The notes beneath the pieces are model-generated. The model did no database searches. It was not told the origin of the DNA and was given only the letters and a program-made list of their open reading frames with translations. Position numbers and translations under genes: made by a program. Shown here piece after piece: positions 6,385 through 11,420 of a stretch of 11,420 bases of DNA. Source of the stretch: an uncultured Bacteroidota bacterium (GTDB lineage: Bacteria; Bacteroidota; Bacteroidia; Chitinophagales; Chitinophagaceae); contig CAILMA010000195.1 in assembly GCA_903835145.1 (NCBI GenBank), positions 1 through 11,420 on the forward strand. The letters are read 5' to 3'. Positions within the stretch are counted from its first letter, which is position 1. Every line of letters begins with the position of its first letter.

Positions 6385-7770
6385 ATGTCCGGAGTTAATA
6401 AAATGCCATCAGCAAAGGGTTCGTACAACCAAACTGAAAAAAAATCCAAAGCGGCTTGGTGGATCACACTATCCGGTATCGTCGTTTTAATCATATTTGT
6501 TGTCATCACTAAGTCAATGGGCGATGGCGACCTCACCACTATTGCAGTTGAAAAAGCCGGTCGCCACACCATCACCGAAGTGGTTACGGCTACCGGTAAA
6601 ATTTACCCCGAAACCGAAGTGAAGATTAGCCCCGAGGTAAGCGGAGAAATTACGATGCTGGACCTACAGGAGGGCGACAGCGTTAAAAAAGGCGACATAC
6701 TCGTAAAAATAAACCCGGCCATCTACTCATCAATGGTGAGCCAGCAAGAGGCAACAGTAGAGCAAACCCGCGCCAGTTCTTCCAATGCAAAGCAAATGAT
6801 GGCGCAGGCTGAGGCGCAATACAAACTCGCAAAATCAACCTACGAACGCAACAAGAAACTCTATCAGGATAAAGTCATTTCGGCGCTCGAATTTGAGCAG
6901 AGTGAATCATCTTACCAGTCTGCACTCGCAGCGCTCGATGCCGCTAAAGCCAGCACTTCAGGCGGCGAATATGGCGTCAAGGGTGCTCAGGCTTACCTCG
7001 ATCAGGCAAAAGAAAACCTCCTCAAAACAACCATCGTAGCCCCAACATCAGGCATCATCTCCCAGCTCAACGTAAAGAAAGGCGAGCGCGTGGTAGGTAC
7101 CGCACAATATGCAGGCACCGAAATGCTCACCATTGCCGATATGAGCCGGCTTGAAGTAAGAGTAGATGTGAGTGAAACCGACATCACCAAGGTGAAAATA
7201 GGCGATACCACCATGGTAGAAACCGACGCCTACCGCAACCGCAAATTCACCGGAATAGTTTCCAAAATTGCCGTAAGCTCTAAATCAACAACCTCTACCA
7301 CCTCCAGCGATCAGGTTACCAACTATACCGTTCATATCCTTATCCTCCCGGCAAGCTATGCCGATATTGCAGCCAACCTGCCGAAAGGGAAATTCCCCTT
7401 CAAGCCCGGCATGTCATCCTCAGTAGAAATACAAACCAACCGTCAGGATAACATTCTTTCAGTACCCGTTAATGCCGTTACAACCCGCGACTGGTCTGAT
7501 AGTATGAAGAAGAAAAACACCGAAAACAAAACCACCGAAGGTATACGCCAGGTAGTATTTGTTTACGATGAAAAAACAAAGACAGTAAACCTCCGAGATG
7601 TAAAAACCGGACTTCAGGACAACACCTACCTCCAGATCACCGACGGACTTAAAGAAAACGAGCAAATTGTTGTAGCCCCTTACGGTGCAATTGCCCGCAC
7701 CCTTGCCGATAAAAGCAAGGTAAAATCCGTCCCCAAAGACCAACTCTTCGACGCCAAATCAAAAGACTAA
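6385..7770 (+). CDS. MacA/HlyD-type periplasmic adaptor of a tripartite efflux pump
   Basis: This 461-residue membrane fusion protein would link an inner-membrane pump (MacB-type ABC or RND) to an outer-membrane TolC-like channel. A single N-terminal transmembrane anchor lies at about 24-43. The first beta-barrel and lipoyl half run at about 52-112, with VTATGKIYPETEVKISPEVSG (67-87) and QEGDSVKKGDILVKI (95-109), typical of this family. An alpha-helical hairpin rich in Q, A, K and E follows (about 113-214), then the second lipoyl half TTIVAPTSGIISQLNVKKGE (215-234), a beta-barrel domain (about 250-350, DVSETDITKVKIGD at 261-274) and a membrane-proximal domain (about 355-435) ending IVVAPYG. 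The stretch 296-310 is rich in Ser and Thr. Length and order fit MacA-like adaptors. An alternative start at Met7 (6403) is possible; neither start has a Shine-Dalgarno motif. No pump or channel gene follows: the next gene is convergent, so the partners are encoded elsewhere. Substrate unknown. Confidence 0.93.
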   Translation: MSGVNKMPSAKGSYNQTEKKSKAAWWITLSGIVVLIIFVVITKSMGDGDLTTIAVEKAGRHTITEVVTATGKIYPETEVKISPEVSGEITMLDLQEGDSVKKGDILVKINPAIYSSMVSQQEATVEQTRASSSNAKQMMAQAEAQYKLAKSTYERNKKLYQDKVISALEFEQSESSYQSALAALDAAKASTSGGEYGVKGAQAYLDQAKENLLKTTIVAPTSGIISQLNVKKGERVVGTAQYAGTEMLTIADMSRLEVRVDVSETDITKVKIGDTTMVETDAYRNRKFTGIVSKIAVSSKSTTSTTSSDQVTNYTVHILILPASYADIAANLPKGKFPFKPGMSSSVEIQTNRQDNILSVPVNAVTTRDWSDSMKKKNTENKTTEGIRQVVFVYDEKTKTVNLRDVKTGLQDNTYLQITDGLKENEQIVVAPYGAIARTLADKSKVKSVPKDQLFDAKSKD

Positions 7771-8051
7771 ACACACTAAAAACTCCTAACTCCTAATCTG
7801 GACACGCCAGAACGAAAAAGGTTAACCGCAAAGAAGGCACAAAGGGTACGCAAAGAAGGCAAAGATTCATTTAATTTTTGTTTCATTTCGATCTCAAAAA
7901 AAGTACGCAAAGACACAAGACATCCTTTGCGCCTTCTTTGCGCTTTGCTTTGCGAACTTTGCGTTGAAATATTTTGCCAAATAGTGACCTGATTTTATGC
8001 TTAATCCTCAAAACCTGTCTCGCCGTGGCGGATCCTAATTCAGACAACTCC
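7771..8051. other. Convergent intergenic region between adaptor and NHL protein
   Basis: These 281 bases lie between two genes that end towards each other. They begin with two tandem copies of ACTCCTAA (7782-7797), continue with the large imperfect inverted repeat annotated separately, and end in a stretch of about 85 bases with no recognisable element. No coding frame here is convincing. Confidence 0.6.
7824..7965. repeat. Imperfect inverted repeat built on CGCAAAG/CTTTGCG
   Basis: The left arm (7824-7864) holds two copies of CGCAAAGAAGGC at 7827-7838 and 7849-7860. The right arm (7925-7965) holds its exact reverse complement at 7931-7942. Counting the core, CGCAAAG occurs at 7827, 7849 and 7906, and CTTTGCG at 7925, 7936, 7948 and 7957: seven copies in 137 bases. 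The second left copy plus AAAG (7861-7864) pairs with 7925-7942 as a stem of about 16 bp with a 2-base bulge; outer parts pair imperfectly. A smaller hairpin, 7906-7912 with 7925-7931, is an alternative fold. The position between convergent genes suits a bidirectional transcription barrier or a dispersed intergenic repeat. I recall similar GCAAAG-rich repeats in intergenic DNA of various bacteria, but copy number in this genome cannot be judged here. Confidence 0.8.
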
Positions 8052-8309
8052 CTACCTCACAAGCACAAACGGAAACACCTCGCTGCCAGTTCTCGTCTGC
8101 AGCCGAAGCAGATAACTGCCCGCAGGCACCCCACCATCCAGCCTTATAGCTTCCTGCAACATGCCGTTTTTCGTAGTGCCTGTGTGCTGTTCCATAACCT
8201 GACCCAGAGCATTGATGATGCTGTACTGGTATTCCTCATCCATGCCGCCGGCAAACGTGCCGCTAAGCAGAAAATTCCCGTCATTCGGACAAGGGAAAAG
8301 ACGCACCGC
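8052..8309 (-). other. T9SS type A C-terminal sorting domain (within CDS)
   Basis: The last 85 residues show the standard signature: VRLFPCPNDGNF where most family members read V.YPNPNDGNF, then YSIINALGQV, then the glycine-containing GVPAGSYLLRL, and a terminal FVLVR. The domain directs export through the type IX system and is normally removed or used for attachment. The first asparagine of the usual PNP motif is replaced by cysteine. Confidence 0.88.
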
Positions 8310-11300
8310 TGTAGCCGCTACAGCGTTGTTCACCTGTAGGTTTATTGGGTGAATCGTCACAACATTACTCGTGTCTGTAGTTTTGGAAATGCACTCCAGA
8401 TTGCTAACCAGCACACAATACACTGTTTCTTCAAAATAAGTAGTGTAAGACCAGGCATTGGTAGTAGCGCCCGGCACTGCCGCTCCGTTAAAGTACCACT
8501 GGTATTGCGGCACAGAACCGCCATAGGTAGGTTCTGCATCAAAAGCAATGATCTCCCCCGGATACCAGGTTGTATCATGCACTATATGTATCGTAACACG
8601 TGGTGTCACCATGGCATCTACGCGCACAGCTTTTCGTGCAGCAGTTGTGCCGCATGCATTGTTGAAGGAATAAGAAATAATAGCAACACCGCCTCCGGTA
8701 CCACTCACCACACCCGCTGTCACATGAGCAATGGTATCACTGCTGCTCCATGTACCACCGGGTATGGAGTCGGTCAGAGTTATCAGGTCTCCGGCACAAA
8801 AATGATTCGGACCCGTTATGGTACCTGGGTACTGTATGTTCTGCACCACTATGGCCCGCGTGGTAGTTGCTGTGCCACAACTGTTGCTCACCGAATACCG
8901 GAGCGTATCAGCGCCAAGGTGCATACCGGTTGCTAAATTGCCAGACAAATAGACCGAAGAATTGGTTGCATGCCAGGTACCGCCCGGAGATGCGTTGGCA
9001 AAAGTGTCCGTAACACCGAGGCATACAGTAGTTGGGCCGGTTATCACACCAGCATCAGGCCGGTTTTGAATCGTTACTGCACGGGCTGCATAGCTGCTGC
9101 CACAGGCATTTGTGCTTGTGTACTTTATGGTGTCAATTCCGGGTGCAACCCCACCTACCACTCCGCCTGTGCTTACCGTTGCAATGCCGGTATTGTAAGA
9201 GCTCCAGCTACCGCCTGTTGATGCTCCGCTTATGGAAAAAGATGCCGTAGTGCCTGAACACAGGCTGCTTGTGCCCGATATAGTGCCGGGAGTCGGGGTG
9301 GTCACAACATTTATGGTCTGCGTTGCCGTTGCACTGCCACACACCCCGGTAACCGTATAAGAGATAATAGTGCTTCCGGTAGTTAGTCCGGTCACAAGTC
9401 CGCCCGCACCAACCGTTGCCGTCAGCGTGTCAGCTGAGCTCCATGTACCCGATGCAAGAGTATCTGAAAACAGGGTAGTGCCCCCACCAGCGCAAACTGG
9501 TGCCCCGCCCGTTATCGTTCCCGCAGTGGTTGCCGGTAATACCCGCATTACATAATGGGTCGATGCTGAACCACACGCATCGCTTACAGTGTAAACAATC
9601 GTATCCGTTCCCGTTACAACTCCCGTTACTACCCCTGTTGTACTTACGGTCGCTGTTGCCGTGCTCAGCGACCTCCAGCTGCCGCCAGCTACGGTGCTGC
9701 TGAGTGCAGTCGTTCCTCCTGCCGGGCACACTGTGTCCGCACCGGTCACGCTGCCTGCACTCGGGTATGTGCCCACGTTCACTACATACATCGCAGTATT
9801 TACCCCACAAGTCACCGTTTTTACGTAGAGTATTGTATCGGTTCCACGGCCCATGCCTGTTAGTGCGCCGCCACTGGTTATGGCTCCAATATCAGGTCTG
9901 CGGCTCACCCAAATTCCTCCTGTGGTGGTGTCAGTTAGTGTTATCGTTCCACCTATGCAAACGCTTGTTGGGCCAGAAATAGGGGAGATATTAGGCGTGC
10001 AGGTACTTATTCTTCTTATGTAAGCGCCATCAGTTAGCAGTACATTGCCGCTGTCATCTACCACCATGCTAAATACACCAGTGCCATAGTCAAAGCCGCC
10101 CAGTCCAGCATTGGTTGCAGGGCCGCCATCACCACTTATTCCCGAGCTTCCGTTTCCAGCGTAGGTTGTTATTATGCCCGTGCGCGATATTTTTCGTATC
10201 CGCTCGTTATCGGCCAGGAACACGTTGCCGGCGCTATCGGGTGTAAGTTGCTGAGGAGCGCTTATTCGCGCTGATGTAGCTGGCCCTCCATCCCCGCTGA
10301 ATCCCTGCACTCCCGTGCCCGCGATAGTGGTAATAATACCCGATGTAGATATTTTCCTTATCCGCTCATTCCCATTGTCAACAATATAAAGGTTGCCCGC
10401 CCAGTCAGTGCCTATCCCCGGTATGCCGGACATAGTTGCTGCAGTTGCTGGCCCTCCATCTCCGGTAAACCCGAATGTTCCTGTCCCGACATAAGTCGTA
10501 ATAATGCCGGAAGCATTGATCTTCCTTACCTTGAAACTCGATAAATCTGAAAGGAATAAGTTGCCAGAGCGGTCTGCAGCAATACCGTAAGTCGCAGGCA
10601 CCTCCGCATCTGTCGCGGGTCCGCCGTCCCCACTGTAGTTATTTATGCCGTCCCCGGCTATTGTTGTTACTATTCCCGTCGTCGCTATTTTCCTGATCCT
10701 GTAGTTAAAACCATCCGATAAATACAGGTTTCCTGCAGTGTCTAATGCAAGGCCAAAAATCACAGAAAATTGAGCCGCTGTCGCTGGCCCTCCATCTCCG
10801 CTATATCCCTGTAACCCGTTCCCGGCATACAATGTAATGATGCCTGCAGTGTCTATTTTTTTGATTTGGTAGGTGCCTGCAACTGCAATATAAAGGTTAC
10901 CGGTTCGGTCGCGTACCATCGCTTCTGGTCGGTCAAGTTGTGCTACTGCCGCCCTTCCGCCATCGCCGCTGCCCGTAGTGCCGCCGCCTGCAATAGTCGT
11001 AATGTTGCCCGATGAATTAATCTTCCGCACCCGGTTGTTGTAAGCGTCAGCCACAAGTATATTGCCACTGGCATCAATGGCTACGCCGCCGGGATTGCAA
11101 AGTAACGCCCCAGTCGCTGCCCCTCCGTCGCCACGAAACCCAAAGGTGTCGGTGCCTGACACAGTGCTTAAAATGCCCGATGTGTTTATTTTTCTTACTC
11201 TCTGTATGTAGCAGGAAGTATAGTAGATATTCCCGCTCGCATCAAGTACCAGGTTCTGAGGGTATTGAACATACGCGTCCGTTGCCGGCCCGCCATCACC

Positions 11301-11420
11301 GCCAGTGCCACCACCGCCTATAGTCGATACTATACCTGAGGTGTTTATTTTCCTGATCCTGTGATTGCCAAAATCTGCTATAAACATATTCCCCGCAGCA
11401 TCTATTTTCACATCTTGTGG
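8052..11420 (-). CDS. Secreted NHL-propeller and Ig-repeat protein with T9SS sorting domain (5' end outside window)
   Basis: The frame is open from the window edge to a TAG at 8052-8054, giving 1122 residues. The GTG at 11411 is an internal valine of an NHL repeat (PQDVKIDAAGN), so the true start lies upstream. In order: about nine NHL units of 55-56 residues (10007-11420) with the pattern GNLYIAD..N.RIRKI...GIITTIAG.G..G.SGDGGPAT; six Ig-like repeats of about 77 residues (8601-9989) with G.ITGP..VC near the start and CG near the end; a further Ig-like domain with YQWYFNG (about 8310-8600); and a T9SS type A sorting domain at the C-terminus. NHL units fold as beta-propeller blades that usually bind proteins, peptides or carbohydrates. 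The protein should be carried across the outer membrane by T9SS, then released or attached to the surface. A signal peptide is expected outside the window. Its ligand is unknown. It is convergent with the efflux adaptor gene. Confidence 0.92.
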   Translation of the reverse strand, partial: PQDVKIDAAGNMFIADFGNHRIRKINTSGIVSTIGGGGTGGDGGPATDAYVQYPQNLVLDASGNIYYTSCYIQRVRKINTSGILSTVSGTDTFGFRGDGGAATGALLCNPGGVAIDASGNILVADAYNNRVRKINSSGNITTIAGGGTTGSGDGGRAAVAQLDRPEAMVRDRTGNLYIAVAGTYQIKKIDTAGIITLYAGNGLQGYSGDGGPATAAQFSVIFGLALDTAGNLYLSDGFNYRIRKIATTGIVTTIAGDGINNYSGDGGPATDAEVPATYGIAADRSGNLFLSDLSSFKVRKINASGIITTYVGTGTFGFTGDGGPATAATMSGIPGIGTDWAGNLYIVDNGNERIRKISTSGIITTIAGTGVQGFSGDGGPATSARISAPQQLTPDSAGNVFLADNERIRKISRTGIITTYAGNGSSGISGDGGPATNAGLGGFDYGTGVFSMVVDDSGNVLLTDGAYIRRISTCTPNISPISGPTSVCIGGTITLTDTTTGGIWVSRRPDIGAITSGGALTGMGRGTDTILYVKTVTCGVNTAMYVVNVGTYPSAGSVTGADTVCPAGGTTALSSTVAGGSWRSLSTATATVSTTGVVTGVVTGTDTIVYTVSDACGSASTHYVMRVLPATTAGTITGGAPVCAGGGTTLFSDTLASGTWSSADTLTATVGAGGLVTGLTTGSTIISYTVTGVCGSATATQTINVVTTPTPGTISGTSSLCSGTTASFSISGASTGGSWSSYNTGIATVSTGGVVGGVAPGIDTIKYTSTNACGSSYAARAVTIQNRPDAGVITGPTTVCLGVTDTFANASPGGTWHATNSSVYLSGNLATGMHLGADTLRYSVSNSCGTATTTRAIVVQNIQYPGTITGPNHFCAGDLITLTDSIPGGTWSSSDTIAHVTAGVVSGTGGGVAIISYSFNNACGTTAARKAVRVDAMVTPRVTIHIVHDTTWYPGEIIAFDAEPTYGGSVPQYQWYFNGAAVPGATTNAWSYTTYFEETVYCVLVSNLECISKTTDTSNVVTIHPINLQVNNAVAATAVRLFPCPNDGNFLLSGTFAGGMDEEYQYSIINALGQVMEQHTGTTKNGMLQEAIRLDGGVPAGSYLLRLQTRTGSEVFPFVLVR
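8601..9989 (-). repeat. Six Ig-like protein repeats (within CDS)
   Basis: Six consecutive units of about 77 residues share a G.ITGP..VC head, a GG.W.S centre, IATV...GVVTG, GTDTI.YTV and a final ACG motif. Each has two cysteines, one near each end, suggesting an intradomain disulfide. This looks like the Big_2/PKD-like repeat common in secreted Chitinophagaceae proteins. The units differ in many residues, so they are not recent copies. Confidence 0.8.
10007..11420 (-). repeat. NHL beta-propeller repeats, 168-base period (within CDS)
   Basis: Eight full units and one shorter ninth unit are visible, most exactly 56 residues (168 bases). The period also shows in the DNA: GCTGGCCCTCCATC recurs on the plus strand at 10279, 10447 and 10783, spaced by one and two periods. 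Unit 8 is slightly shortened at its NERIRKI strand, unit 2 has a divergent YYTSCYIQRVRKI, and unit 9 runs into the Ig-like region at STCTPN. More units probably lie beyond the window. Confidence 0.85.

Noticed and set aside
7824..7965. A CRISPR array, suggested by repeated CGCAAAG units.
   Set aside because: Copies are in both orientations, too short and irregularly spaced, with no spacer pattern and no cas gene in the window.
8349..8936. A 195-codon plus-strand frame opposite the Ig repeats.
   Set aside because: It is antisense to the NHL/Ig protein; its length is explained by the repetitive, stop-poor complement and its composition is unlike a real protein.
11409..11411. GTG as the start of the NHL protein.
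   Set aside because: The upstream codons read P-Q-D in the same frame and complete the NHL consensus, so this is an internal valine and the gene continues past the window edge.

Overview
The window reads as a chromosomal segment of a Bacteroidota bacterium, most like Chitinophagaceae or a related Sphingobacteriia-type lineage. The grounds are a secreted protein with a recognisable type IX secretion (T9SS) C-terminal sorting domain, a very large PKD-module surface protein, start codons preceded by AT-rich sequence without Shine-Dalgarno motifs, and several intergenic TAnnTTTG boxes of the kind used by the Bacteroidota primary sigma factor. No tRNA, rRNA, CRISPR array, transposase or phage gene is visible.

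Layout. (1) Positions 1-3032, minus strand: the first 1010 codons of a giant exported protein made of about twelve PKD/Ig-like modules; its 3' end lies outside the window. (2) 3033-3342: AT-rich leader. (3) 3343-4392 and 4478-4696, minus strand: a family 2 glycosyltransferase preceded by a 72-residue single-pass membrane protein, probably co-transcribed. (4) 4697-5073: divergent intergenic region with a -7-like box on each strand. (5) 5074-6210 and 6385-7770, plus strand: a two-transmembrane sensor histidine kinase, then a MacA/HlyD-type periplasmic adaptor of a tripartite efflux pump. No response regulator, ABC/RND pump or TolC-like gene accompanies them here. (6) 7771-8051: convergent intergenic region holding a dense imperfect inverted repeat built on CGCAAAG/CTTTGCG. 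(7) 8052-11420, minus strand: the 3' 1122 codons of a secreted protein with about nine NHL beta-propeller repeats, six Ig-like repeats, one further Ig-like domain and a T9SS type A sorting domain; its 5' end lies outside the window.

How the parts may work together. Most products belong to the cell envelope: two exported repeat proteins, an envelope sensor kinase, an efflux adaptor and a sugar transferase. The kinase and adaptor could form a sense-and-export unit, but that rests only on orientation and a 174-base gap. I found no clear previously undescribed system. The points most worth a second look are the 7824-7965 inverted repeat, the kinase's HQLGT phospho-acceptor motif, the unaccompanied efflux adaptor and the paired-cysteine architecture of the PKD protein.
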